From Pseudomonadota bacterium (GTDB lineage Bacteria; Myxococcota_A; Polyangia; Polyangiales; Polyangiaceae), in the NCBI GenBank assembly GCA_023402175.1, contig JAEXCN010000113.1:49413-113412 (forward strand): a DNA stretch of 64,000 nucleotides. The letters run 5' to 3'. Numbering within the stretch: position 1 is the first letter of the stretch; every line of letters begins with the position of its first letter. The notes beneath the pieces were generated by a model that was given only the letters and a program-made list of their open reading frames with translations, did no database searches and was not told the origin of the DNA. Positions 17,203 through 26,062 of this stretch are shown here, one piece after another. The position numbers were made by a program, and so were the translations under genes.

Positions 17203-18477
17203 TCAACCCCCATTCGCTGCATCCGCGCCAGCATCCGTCCCGGCATCGTCCGAGGTCGCTGCATTCGATCCCGTCCTCGGGATGACGCACTCCGCGAGCG
17301 GCGCGACCGCCTCGGTACGTCCCGCCCTCGCCTGGCGCGCGACGAACGCGACGCCCATGCTCATCGCGTCGCATGGCGCGTTCGCATCGCTCCGGCCGTC
17401 GGCGAGGACATCGAGGTTGTCGTTCACGAACGTCGACATGAGCTCGTAGTTGTCCTTGTCGTTCGTCTCGCAGAACCCGATCAGCCGGAATCCGTCGATG
17501 ACGTCCTTTTGCCGCGCGCGACCGGCGATGACGCCGTCGTCGATGCGCCAGATGTTGTCCTGCCCCTTCACGATCTTGCCGACGACGATGCCCTGCTGGA
17601 GCCGGATCGGATACGCGACGACGAGACCGCGGTACCCCGGGAACCAGAAGAGCGTGTCGTCGGGGAGCTGCGTGACGATGTAGCCGTCTCGGACGTACGC
17701 ATCGGCGCTGAAGATCTTCGAATCCGGCAGATCCGGGCCGCCGCGCCTCTCGACGAGCACGTCTTCTTCGACCGTCCACGGCATGTCCGCCGTGAAACAG
17801 GGCTGCGTGACCCATGACGGCTGCGCGCAGTCCCACGGCAGCGGTCTTTCGAGGCCGGGCGACGGATACAGATCGATGCGAACGCGATCGTCGTTCGGCT
17901 CACCGTTGTAGCCGGTGATCTTGATGAGGAACGTGTAGTGGCCGACGCATAGCGCGCAGTTGAATGCGTCGTCCGAGAGACCGTACTTCTTCGCGACCTG
18001 CGGGACGAGGTTCGCCGAGTATTCGAGCTTCCCGAACGTGTTGTCGCGGCAGTACCTGCCGTCGCGTGGGAGCTGCGATGCGCCGGCCTTGCAGCTCGGC
18101 GGCGGATCCTCGGACGTGCACGTCTCAGACGCGGTGCACACGCCGTCGAGATCGAGCCCGATGTCTTGCCAGGCATTCGGATCGGCGACGCCCTGCTCGT
18201 TCAGCGAGCCGAGGCGCATCGACGAGATCGCGAGCATGATCGGCCCGACGTCCTTGTCGTTTCCCGGCTTCGGGCGATCCTCCGGGCGAGGCATGCCGGC
18301 GCTGAAGCACCCACGCGTGTCGCCCCTCGACCACCAACCGATACCGCTCTTCGTCGCCGGGCGGTCCGTGGCCTCTCCGACGAGGAGAGATTCGTCGTAG
18401 GTGTTGCAGCCGTGTCCGCCGGCGGTGATGCCGACCGCCGTGAGAAGCAACATCGAGAAAAGGCCGCGCGCCCTCAT
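17203..18477 (-). CDS. Lipoprotein of unknown function, partner of the beta-helix protein
   Basis: A 424-residue lipoprotein with a signal peptide ending GHGC (Cys24). The body is rich in Trp/Tyr and contains about twelve scattered cysteines (TRGCFSAG, YCRDNTFG, CALCVGHYTFLI, WDCAQPSW, QPCF). The last 25 residues are Asp/Ala/Gly-rich. No family is recognised. It is the first gene of a two-gene unit, with only 3 bases before the beta-helix gene, so the two proteins are probably made together and may form a surface complex. Confidence 0.8.
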   Translation of the reverse strand: MRARGLFSMLLLTAVGITAGGHGCNTYDESLLVGEATDRPATKSGIGWWSRGDTRGCFSAGMPRPEDRPKPGNDKDVGPIMLAISSMRLGSLNEQGVADPNAWQDIGLDLDGVCTASETCTSEDPPPSCKAGASQLPRDGRYCRDNTFGKLEYSANLVPQVAKKYGLSDDAFNCALCVGHYTFLIKITGYNGEPNDDRVRIDLYPSPGLERPLPWDCAQPSWVTQPCFTADMPWTVEEDVLVERRGGPDLPDSKIFSADAYVRDGYIVTQLPDDTLFWFPGYRGLVVAYPIRLQQGIVVGKIVKGQDNIWRIDDGVIAGRARQKDVIDGFRLIGFCETNDKDNYELMSTFVNDNLDVLADGRSDANAPCDAMSMGVAFVARQARAGRTEAVAPLAECVIPRTGSNAATSDDAGTDAGADAANGG

Positions 18478-18581
18478 CCGGCCTCTTCATCGTACCTGTT
18501 TTCCAGCAGGAGCGGCGTCTCGAGGGGGCGCCTCTCTTAGAGCTTGATCTAGGCCTTTTCCGCTGGAATACGAATGGGGTC

Positions 18582-20228
18582 ATGAGTGAAGTGGGGAAGA
18601 TCGTCAAGCTGCTCGAGTCCGACGCGATCGAGAAGAAGATCGCCGCCGCGATCGTCCTCGGCGAGCTGAGGGCGAAGGGCCCGGGCGTCGTCGAAGGTCT
18701 GGCCGCGGTGCTCGAGAGCGGCGTCTCTCTCCTCCAGGTGCACGCGCTCGATGCGCTCGCACGCGTCGGAGCGAAGAAGGCTCTGCCGCAGATCTTCCCG
18801 CTCCTCTCGACGAACGACGATGGCGTCCGGCGCGCCGCCACGCGCGCCGTAGCGAGCGTCGGTGAGGAGGTCGTCCCGCTCATCAAGGAGAAGATGGCGG
18901 CGGCCAGCCCCGAGGAGCGTCGCGCGCTCGATGCCGCGCTCGCCGAGCTCGGCGGTAAGGACGCGTTCTCCGCGCTCATCAAGGGGCTCGCGTCGAGCGA
19001 CGCCGAAGCAGCAAAAGCGGCCGCGCTCGCGGTCCGGCAGCAGATCAAGACCGCCGACGGCAACAAGCGCCGGAGCTATCTCGCCGAGGTCGAGCGCTTT
19101 CTCGAGGCGCAAAAGAAGGCGGCCTCACGTACTCGCGGGGACGCGAACGTCGGTGGTTCGCCCGGAGCGATCGCGGCGGCGGTGAAGATCCTCGGCTACC
19201 TCGAGGACGAGAAGACGATCCCGACGCTCCTCGAATACGCGAACGACGAGAAGCAGCATCCGAGCATCCGCCAGGAAGCGATCATCGCGTTCCGGTTCGC
19301 GCTCCAGAAGGACAAGCCGAGCGCGAAGGTCGTCGACACCCTCGTGAAGGCGGCCGAAGCGCAGGACCGCACGCTCGCGCAGACCGCGCTCCACACGCTC
19401 GGCAGCCTGCAGGTCGGCGACGACACCGCCAAGCGCCTCGAGAAGCTCGCCCTGCACGCCGACTTCGATCGCGCCCGCTTCGTCCTCGACCTGCTCGGGC
19501 GCATGGGCGGCAACGAGGCCGCGCGCGTCCTCACGAAGGCACTCACGTCGACGACGGATCGCCGCTACGCAGAGGCCGCCGCCGCGGGCCTCTCGGGCAA
19601 GGAGGACGCCGTTCCCGCGCTCGCGAAGGCGCTCCTCGAGACGACGAACCCGGATCGCGCGTGGGTCCTCCGCAACGTGCTCCGCCCAACGGCGAAGAAG
19701 ATCTCGCCCGCGCTCCGCAAGCAGATCCTCGAAGACGCGATCGATCGGCTGGGCAAGGGCGAGCGCAACTACGAAGCCCACCTCGACGTCGCACGCGATG
19801 CCGATCCCGACGGCGTTGCGGAGGCGCTCCGGGCGCTCGCCGCTCGGCTCCGCAAGAAGGACGAGAACAAGGCGCGCGTCGTCCTCGGCATCCTGTGCAA
19901 GTCCGACCGCGCGACGGACGAGGACCGCTACACGCTCGCGTCCCTCGAGCTCGCACGGTCGAACCGCGACACGCGACCGGCATCGCGCGCGGGCGACGAG
20001 GCGCTCCGTATCCTCGGCAACCTGCTCCGCCACGGCTTCGACGTCGCGAAGGCGCTGAAGAAGGACCGCGTCCTCGAGCTCGATCATCTCTACTACGTCG
20101 GCTTCCACTTCACCGAGGAGGGACACCCGCTCGGCGAGGAGCTGCTCGAAGAAGTCGTCAAGAAGGGCGGCCGTGCGAAGGTCGCCAAGATGGCGAAGAA
20201 CAAGCTCGCCCTCTCCGAAGCCGTGTGA
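18582..20228 (+). CDS. HEAT-repeat protein
   Basis: A 548-residue soluble all-helical protein without a signal peptide. At least eight HEAT-like helix pairs can be seen (for example IEKKIAAAIVLGELR, LQVHALDALARVGAKK, GVRRAATRAVASVGEE, ALAQTALHTLGSL-type units). A C-terminal region of about 150 residues is less repetitive. Such solenoids usually act as protein-binding scaffolds. The ATG at 18582 follows GAATACGAATGGGGTC with GGGG as a weak binding site. It stands at the head of a group that may include the next two genes. Confidence 0.88.
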   Translation: MSEVGKIVKLLESDAIEKKIAAAIVLGELRAKGPGVVEGLAAVLESGVSLLQVHALDALARVGAKKALPQIFPLLSTNDDGVRRAATRAVASVGEEVVPLIKEKMAAASPEERRALDAALAELGGKDAFSALIKGLASSDAEAAKAAALAVRQQIKTADGNKRRSYLAEVERFLEAQKKAASRTRGDANVGGSPGAIAAAVKILGYLEDEKTIPTLLEYANDEKQHPSIRQEAIIAFRFALQKDKPSAKVVDTLVKAAEAQDRTLAQTALHTLGSLQVGDDTAKRLEKLALHADFDRARFVLDLLGRMGGNEAARVLTKALTSTTDRRYAEAAAAGLSGKEDAVPALAKALLETTNPDRAWVLRNVLRPTAKKISPALRKQILEDAIDRLGKGERNYEAHLDVARDADPDGVAEALRALAARLRKKDENKARVVLGILCKSDRATDEDRYTLASLELARSNRDTRPASRAGDEALRILGNLLRHGFDVAKALKKDRVLELDHLYYVGFHFTEEGHPLGEELLEEVVKKGGRAKVAKMAKNKLALSEAV

Positions 20229-20405
20229 CACACACGACACGGCTCTCGATGGTCGCCCAGGCCGACTGAATCACCCGACACGGGCTCCCGAAGGTCTCGC
20301 AGGCCGCCCGTCCGCGGCGGGGCACGGGCGTGCCCTCCCCGCAGACACTTCGTCGGTCTACCCTCTTGACCGCGGCGCGAACGGGACGATCATGTCGGCC
20401 GCGTC

Positions 20406-20936
20406 ATGCTCGACATCGTCCGCACCTCGCTCCATCGCGCGATCACGACTCCCGCCGGTGACCGCTTCTTTCCCGTCCGCGTCCCGAAGGACCTCGCGCG
20501 CCGCTTCAACGCGCTGCTCGGCGATCCGATCTGCTCGAAGGAGGAGCTCGAGCGCCGGCGCGCAGGCCATGCGAAGCTCGAGGAGCTGAAGAAGAACGGT
20601 GGACGCTCGGCGTCGGCCGGAGCCGCCGCATCGGCCGGTGTTGCCGCGGCTGCCGGTCCTGCGGTGCAGGCGCCCGTGATGATCTACTTCGAGAAGGACC
20701 GCAATGCGCGGATGCTCGGGCGCATCCAGGAGATGCTCGAGGCGAAGTCCATCAAGTACACACTGCTCGACGTCTCCGGCGACGAGACGACGAAGGACTT
20801 CGTCCTCCGCGAGGCGAAGTGCAAGGACGATGACCTGCCCGTCGTCTTCGTCGCGACCACGCCGGTGGGCGGCTACAACGAGCTCGTCGACTGGGACGTG
20901 TCGGGCCGCCTCGCGAAGGCGCTCGCGGGCAAGTGA
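20406..20936 (+). CDS. Glutaredoxin-like protein without an active-site CxxC
   Basis: A 176-residue cytosolic protein. An N-terminal helical part (1-60) and an Ala/Gly linker are followed by a thioredoxin/glutaredoxin-type domain from about residue 95: VMIYFEKDRNARMLGRIQ, IKYTLLDVS, and DDDLPVVFVA with the cis-Pro. The segment where the redox CxxC should be reads KDRNARML, so it is unlikely to be a normal glutaredoxin. Its TGA overlaps the GTG start of the next gene, indicating coupled translation. Confidence 0.75.
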   Translation: MLDIVRTSLHRAITTPAGDRFFPVRVPKDLARRFNALLGDPICSKEELERRRAGHAKLEELKKNGGRSASAGAAASAGVAAAAGPAVQAPVMIYFEKDRNARMLGRIQEMLEAKSIKYTLLDVSGDETTKDFVLREAKCKDDDLPVVFVATTPVGGYNELVDWDVSGRLAKALAGK

Positions 20937-21346
20937 CGGGCGGCGGCGGCGCGACGGCGCCTCTTCCGCTCACGTCCTACAAGATTCGCATCCACGACGT
21001 ACACGTCCGCGCCGTCCCGGCGTGCGACGCGAGCGGCGCGCCGTTCGTCGGGCCAGGCGTGGACCTCTCCGGCGCCGACGCGCAAGCGGCGATCGAGGCG
21101 GCACGCCCGGTCGTCGCGTGGCTCGACGCGCGCGAGCCGGGCGTCGTCGTGCGGTCGATCTCCGTGAAGACGAAAGGCCCGCGCGTCCTCGTCTCGCTCG
21201 CGCCGCTCGGCTCCGATCCACGCCCGCGCGCGATGCGCTTCGATCCGCCCTACGCGGACGAGCTCCGCGACGCAGCGCGCGAAGCAGAGCGCGTGATCGG
21301 CGAAGCGTGCGTGAGAGTCCTCGCGAAACGCATGCCCCAGCGCTGA
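20933..21346 (+). CDS. Unknown protein overlapping the glutaredoxin-like gene
   Basis: A 137-residue protein starting at a GTG that overlaps the upstream stop by 4 bases (GTGA). Coding character is strong. The sequence has an alternating hydrophobic N-terminal half (YKIRIHDVHVRAVPA), a helix rich in Ala/Arg and a middle SISVKTKGPRVLVSLAPL strand pair. I do not recognise the family. Co-translation suggests it works with the redox-dead glutaredoxin-like protein. Confidence 0.7.
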   Translation: MTGGGGATAPLPLTSYKIRIHDVHVRAVPACDASGAPFVGPGVDLSGADAQAAIEAARPVVAWLDAREPGVVVRSISVKTKGPRVLVSLAPLGSDPRPRAMRFDPPYADELRDAAREAERVIGEACVRVLAKRMPQR

Positions 21347-21486
21347 CGGCCCCTGCTCCTTCGATGAGCGCTCGCGTTCAACATCGCCGGCCATCGATTC
21401 GCCAACCGCAGTCGATCGCCGGCATGGTGGTCACCGAGCGCGCGACCACGCAGCGAGCGTCCTCGGGCTGACGCCAGCTGCTCGAC

Positions 21487-22365
21487 TCAGAGCCCCACGG
21501 CCCGCAGATCGAGGCCGTCGTCGCCGAGCGGCGGGCAGAAGTAGTACCCGCCGGAGAGCACGCGGGTGAACCCGAGAAGGCCGTCGACCTTGCCGTCCTC
21601 GAGCCCGGCCATCCTCCGGAGGACGCGCTCGAAACGGTCGAGGGACTCGCCAAATGCAACGAAGTAGAGTCCGTGCTCGCGGACCGTGCCCCATGGCATC
21701 GAACGCCGCACCATGAACGCCGGCGGGTCGAAGCTCTCCTGGGCCGTACGCTTGACGTGCGCGGTCACCGGCGCGTCCGGGATCTCCTCGTTGTCCTCGA
21801 AGCGCCGGCCGACGATCGCGTCGCGCCCTGCGGCGTCGTTCGCGCCGAAGCGCTCCAGATCATGCACGTAGCGCTGGACGGCGACGAAGCTCGCATTCCG
21901 CATCCCAGGCGCTTCGCTTCCGACGAGCGCCGCGGCCGCGGCGAGCTCTCCCTTCGGGTTCTCGGTCCCGTCCTCGTACCCGGTGAGATCGCGCCCGCCG
22001 CGGTAGCGGAACGTGTCGACCTCCTCCGTCAGACGGAAGCCCGGACCGAGCCGGCGTCGTAGCGCGAGCGCGCGATCCAGCACGGCGCCGCGCTCTTCGC
22101 CGGCGATCGAGATCCAGAGCGCGCCTTGCGTCGACGGGAAGGCGACGCCGACGCCGCTCAGCGCAGGAAAGCCTCGCAGCCCGTCGACGCGCGCGCCGAG
22201 GGCGCGGGCGAGCGGCTCGCCGATCCCGATGGCGACGTCGCCCGACGTGGGCTCGCGCCGGATCGCGGCGAGGCCGGCTCGAGGATCGACGCCCAGCTCG
22301 AGATCGAAGACGAGAACCGTGCCGAGCGGCGGAACCGGGCGGAGGATCGGAGCTTGCGGCTTCAT
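21487..22365 (-). CDS. DyP-type haem peroxidase (YfeX-like)
   Basis: A 292-residue cytosolic dye-decolorising peroxidase. It contains the family motif GYEDGTENP (129-137, GxxDG with the distal Asp), the proximal haem ligand His203 in AHVKRTA, and RRSMPWG (220-226). There is no Tat or Sec signal, which places it with YfeX rather than EfeB. The YfeX family oxidises porphyrinogens and has been debated as a deferrochelatase. It is transcribed divergently from the Fur-box haem operon, which suits a haem-related role. The start at 22365 is chosen; 22377 is an alternative. Confidence 0.92.
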   Translation of the reverse strand: MKPQAPILRPVPPLGTVLVFDLELGVDPRAGLAAIRREPTSGDVAIGIGEPLARALGARVDGLRGFPALSGVGVAFPSTQGALWISIAGEERGAVLDRALALRRRLGPGFRLTEEVDTFRYRGGRDLTGYEDGTENPKGELAAAAALVGSEAPGMRNASFVAVQRYVHDLERFGANDAAGRDAIVGRRFEDNEEIPDAPVTAHVKRTAQESFDPPAFMVRRSMPWGTVREHGLYFVAFGESLDRFERVLRRMAGLEDGKVDGLLGFTRVLSGGYYFCPPLGDDGLDLRAVGL

Positions 22366-22555
22366 GCGTGTTTGCATCGAGGCTAACCCGACAGGGGCGC
22401 TGCAAGGGAGCCGGCTCGTCCGACCGCGCCACGCTGCAGCGACGACCACAAGAGGCACGGCGGATACCCGCGTGCGTCGCGGTCTTCCGCCGTCACGAGC
22501 AGCCGCCCGCGGCGGCTGACGTTCGTCGGTGCGCGCTCCCCTCGCCCGCTCACGA

Positions 22556-22613
22556 TTGACACGGCGGCCCGACATCGAGTAAGCACCGTTGTTGAAAACG
22601 ATTTTCATTTTCA
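22556..22613 (+). promoter_or_regulatory. Promoter and Fur-type operator of the haem operon
   Basis: TTGACA (22556-22561) is a perfect -35 box. TAAGCA about 18 bases downstream could be a weak -10. Next comes TGAAAACGATTTTCA (22593-22607), a perfect inverted repeat, extended by TTTTCA to 22613. This matches the hexamer pattern of Fur boxes (GATAAT/ATTATC-like 6-1-6 arrangement, with A/T-rich bases in an otherwise GC-rich genome). It sits between the promoter and the first gene, as expected for iron repression. Confidence 0.75.
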
Positions 22614-22627
22614 TCACGAGGACGCCC

Positions 22628-22879
22628 ATGAATGTGCCCTGTCGCCCGGATCGTCGACTCGTAGCTCGAGGCCCCGCCTGCACCGTCGAGCAGTGCTCGT
22701 GTGGCGTCCTCCATCTGAACATCGGGATGCTCACGCTTCGCCTTCACGAGGAGGTCGTGGCGTCGCTCTGGGAAACGCTCGACGAAGCCCTTCAGCAGCT
22801 CTCGGCGCGTGACGCGAGGACTGCATCTACGACGACGCTCTTTCCTTCGAGCGTGCGTCCGACGGAGCGCCCATCGTGA
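22628..22879 (+). CDS. Small Cys-containing protein heading the haem operon
   Basis: An 83-residue protein with GAGGA seven bases before the ATG. The central CTVEQCSCGVLHLNIGMLT has three close cysteines and a following His, and LRLHEEVVASLWETL looks like an amphipathic helix. I believe similar CxCGxxHL proteins exist in other proteobacteria, but I cannot name a family. Placed directly behind the Fur box and before the TonB receptor, it is probably involved in iron or haem handling or in regulation of the operon. Confidence 0.7.
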   Translation: MNVPCRPDRRLVARGPACTVEQCSCGVLHLNIGMLTLRLHEEVVASLWETLDEALQQLSARDARTASTTTLFPSSVRPTERPS

Positions 22880-22940
22880 CGGTAGGGATCGAGAGGCTCT
22901 TCGTGGACGACGTCGTTCGCGCAGAAGGCCGTTCGCTGTC

Positions 22941-24938
22941 GTGAGGAAGGCGGTCGCGATCGTGCTTCTCCTTGCCACGACAGCCGCGAAGAAGAGCAAC
23001 GCGGCTCCGCGAAGCAGCGGCGAGGCCTCCGGCGACAACGAGACCGACACCGTCGTCGTCACGGGAACGCGGACGCCGGAGCGCTCCCAGCGCTCCACGG
23101 TGAAGACGGACGTGGTGACGCGCGAGGAAGCCGAACGTCGCGGCGCTACCAACGTCGCCGAGGCCCTCGCGACGCAGCCGGGCGTTCGGGTCGATCCGGG
23201 CGCCTACGGCTACCTCGGCGGCGTGAGCGCGCTCCAGATCCAGGGCTTCGATCTCCAGCGCGTGCTCGTCCTCGAGGACGGGGAGCCCGTCGTCGGTGAC
23301 GTCGGGGGCGCGATCGATCTCGCGGCCATCCCGGTCGGTGACGTCGAGCGCATCGAGATCGTGACGGGGCCGACGAGCGCGCTCTACGGCTCGAGCGCCA
23401 TCGGCGGCGTCGTGAACATCCTCACGGCGCCGCCACGGTCGACGGGTCCGAGCGGCCGTGCACGCGCGGAGGGACGCAGCCACGACGGCGTCCTCCTTCA
23501 GGGGAACGGCTCGTTCCGGAAAGGCGCCACCTGGTTCGGGCTCGAGACCAATTACTTCCGGCAGGACGGCATCGCGCGGACGCCAGGACTCCCCGACCTC
23601 CAGATTCCGGAGACGTCGCGCTTCATGCTCGGGGCGCGTGGAGGAGCGAGCCTCTCGAGGAGCGTGGACGTCCGCGTCCGCGCGCGCTGGTTTCGCGATC
23701 GTCTGGACGGCCTCTCGTCGAAGGTCGCGCCGGGGCTCGGCCGGTATCTCATCGAGGAGCCCAACGACACCGACCGCTACACGCTCCACGTCATCGAAAA
23801 CGTCGACCTCGGCAAGAGTTCCAGCCTGCGCCTCACGATGGGCAGACAGTGGATCGACAACTCGACGGCGCAGAAACAAAAGGGTTCACCTGTCGGCGAG
23901 CGCCACGACCGCTACGATCGGATGCAGAGCTTCGAGGCGGTCAATACGATCGCCGATGGCGCGCGCACCTGGGTCGTGGGAGGGCGCGTCGAGGTCGAGA
24001 CCTTCACGCAGTCCGTGACGAAGACGGAGAGCCTCAGCTCCGGGCTGGTGTCGCGAACGGAGGAGGAAGTCTCGCCTCAGACACTCGGGCGCGCCGCGCT
24101 CTACGGACAGCTTCAATGGAAGCTCGGCGAGACGCTCACGGTCCTCCCCGGCGTCCGCGCGGAGACGCACACACGCTACGGCGGCGCCGTCACGCCTCGC
24201 CTCGCGACGTCGTACCGCCCGGTGGACGAGGTGCAGGTTCGGGCCTCATTCGGTCGAGGCTTCCGCGCGCCGACCGCCAAAGAGCTCGGGTTCGTGTTCG
24301 ATCACTCTTCCCTCGGCTACCGCGTCCTCGGGAGCGCCGACCTACGGCCCGAGAGCTCGTGGGGAGTGAACGGCGACGTGACGTGGCAGCCAACGAGCGC
24401 GTACATGCTGCGCGCCGGCACGTTCATGAATTGGGTCGATGATCTCATCGACATCGACCTCGCGGGCGGCAGCGCGAACGGCGCGGCGGTCGACTACCGA
24501 TACAAGAATTTCGGGAGCGCCCGAACGTTCGGCGCAGCGCTCACGGCCTCGGCCCGCCTCGGCGCGCGCTATCGCGCGGACATCTCCTACGACTACTTGT
24601 GGACGCGTGACGACGTGAACGATCGGCCTCTCGGCGGTCGTCCCCCGCACACGCTCACGGCCGCCCTTCGCGCGATGCTCGCCTGGAAGGTGGAGGCGAG
24701 CGCTCGCTGGCGCGCGTCGACGCCCGCGTTCGTCTCCGCCGACACGCGCTCGCCCGGCTACCAGACGATCGATCTCCGGCTCGGCCGCGAGATCTGGCCG
24801 AGGTCACAAGGCTACGTCGGCGTGCTGAACGTCGCCGATGTCCATCAGACGCCAGGGCGCGTCGGTGATCTGCGCCCGCCGCTCGGGCGCGTCTTCTACG
24901 TCGGGATCCGAGCCGACTTGCCCTGGGAGGAGGAGTGA
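22941..24938 (+). CDS. hmuR: TonB-dependent outer-membrane haem receptor
   Basis: A 665-residue receptor for haem or haemoprotein uptake. The GTG at 22941 precedes a signal peptide (AVAIVLLLATTA). The plug domain follows from about residue 40: TVVVTGTRTPERS, TNVAEALATQPGV, RVLVLEDGEPV and IEIVTGPTSALYGSSAIGGVVNI. The beta-barrel contains FGRGFRAPTAKELGF and RVLGSADLRPESS, which resemble the FRAP and NPNL-type motifs of haem receptors. The C-terminal strand ends VFYVGIRADLPW. Its stop overlaps the next ATG (TGATG), and it sits in an operon with HmuY, HmuTUV and HemS homologues, so haem is the likely ligand. Confidence 0.9.
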   Translation: MRKAVAIVLLLATTAAKKSNAAPRSSGEASGDNETDTVVVTGTRTPERSQRSTVKTDVVTREEAERRGATNVAEALATQPGVRVDPGAYGYLGGVSALQIQGFDLQRVLVLEDGEPVVGDVGGAIDLAAIPVGDVERIEIVTGPTSALYGSSAIGGVVNILTAPPRSTGPSGRARAEGRSHDGVLLQGNGSFRKGATWFGLETNYFRQDGIARTPGLPDLQIPETSRFMLGARGGASLSRSVDVRVRARWFRDRLDGLSSKVAPGLGRYLIEEPNDTDRYTLHVIENVDLGKSSSLRLTMGRQWIDNSTAQKQKGSPVGERHDRYDRMQSFEAVNTIADGARTWVVGGRVEVETFTQSVTKTESLSSGLVSRTEEEVSPQTLGRAALYGQLQWKLGETLTVLPGVRAETHTRYGGAVTPRLATSYRPVDEVQVRASFGRGFRAPTAKELGFVFDHSSLGYRVLGSADLRPESSWGVNGDVTWQPTSAYMLRAGTFMNWVDDLIDIDLAGGSANGAAVDYRYKNFGSARTFGAALTASARLGARYRADISYDYLWTRDDVNDRPLGGRPPHTLTAALRAMLAWKVEASARWRASTPAFVSADTRSPGYQTIDLRLGREIWPRSQGYVGVLNVADVHQTPGRVGDLRPPLGRVFYVGIRADLPWEEE

Positions 24939-26062
24939 TGCGTGCTCTCGTCATCGCCGCGGTCGCGGCGCCACTTGCTCTCGTAGCCTGCAGTGATGAG
25001 CCCGGCCCGGGCTCGAACCCCGCCGCCGAGCTGGGCACCCTACCGGACGGAGGCGACGGCGCGGCCGTCTTCGACACGGGGACGGAGCTTCGCGTCCCGG
25101 TGCCGGAATCGGGACGTGTCTACGTCAAGCTCGCGTCGCCAGCGGTCGTGACGCCAGCCGGCGATCCCAAGACGGCGCTCGACTGGGATCTCGCCTTCGA
25201 GGGGTTCGACGTGTTCACGAACAGCGGGGCCTCCGGTGGCGGCCAGGCCGCAGGCTTCGGTCCTCTCGATGCGATCACGTTCATCGGAGATACCGCGCCT
25301 CAGGTCCCGTTCCTCACGCAAGACGAGGCCGGTGGGGCGTTCCTCGACTGGTACGCCTACGAGGGCGCGTCGCACGCGCTCTGGAGCCGCTACCACGTCT
25401 ACGGCGTGCGCGACGGCTCGCGCCTCTGGAAGCTGCAGCTCCTGACGTACTACGGTCAGCGCGACGGCGCCGCCGTGGCGGCGCTCTACAAGGTCCGATA
25501 CGCAGAGCTCACCGCGGGCGCGAGCGGCGCGACGCAGGAGCTCTCGGACCTCGACGGTACGGCCGGTGGTCTGTCCGCGTCCCCGAGCTCGCCGAGCGAG
25601 TGTCTCGATCTCGGCACGGGCGCACGCGTGATGCTCGCTCCGGAGGAGGCGCGCACGTCGAGCGCATGGCACGTGTGTTTCCGCCGCGACGCGATCAGCG
25701 TCAACGGCGAGATCGGCGGACCGCGGGGCGTCACCGCCGTCGATCTCGACGCCGACAAGAGGGCCACCGAGACGGTCGATGGCGTGATGGCGAAGTCGGC
25801 AGACAGCGAGAAGGCCACGTTCGACGCCGCCACGAGCGCGTCGTTCGACGGGAAGACCTTCCGCGGCGATCGCATCGTCACCGCATTCGGCGACAGGTGG
25901 ATCGAAGCCGCGAAGTCGCCGATCGCTCCGGTGGAAGCCGCGTGGCTCGTGAGAGACGCAGCAGGTGCGCAGAAGTTCCTGCTCGGATTCACGTCGTTCG
26001 AAAACCCCACGTCGAAGTCGCCCGGCGTCGTCGTGGTCCGCATCAAGCCAGTGAAGGGATGA
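24938..26062 (+). CDS. HmuY-family haem-binding lipoprotein (paralogue 1)
   Basis: A 374-residue surface lipoprotein; lipobox LVAC at Cys18. HmuY proteins capture haem outside the cell and hand it to the HmuR receptor. Family features are VYVKLAS, WDLAFEGFDVFTNSG, LDWYAYEG and LWKLQLLTYYG in the first half. The second half has KTFRGDRIVTAF and is longer than in typical HmuY, so this may be a two-domain form. The ATG overlaps the receptor stop by one base. Confidence 0.85.
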   Translation: MRALVIAAVAAPLALVACSDEPGPGSNPAAELGTLPDGGDGAAVFDTGTELRVPVPESGRVYVKLASPAVVTPAGDPKTALDWDLAFEGFDVFTNSGASGGGQAAGFGPLDAITFIGDTAPQVPFLTQDEAGGAFLDWYAYEGASHALWSRYHVYGVRDGSRLWKLQLLTYYGQRDGAAVAALYKVRYAELTAGASGATQELSDLDGTAGGLSASPSSPSECLDLGTGARVMLAPEEARTSSAWHVCFRRDAISVNGEIGGPRGVTAVDLDADKRATETVDGVMAKSADSEKATFDAATSASFDGKTFRGDRIVTAFGDRWIEAAKSPIAPVEAAWLVRDAAGAQKFLLGFTSFENPTSKSPGVVVVRIKPVKG

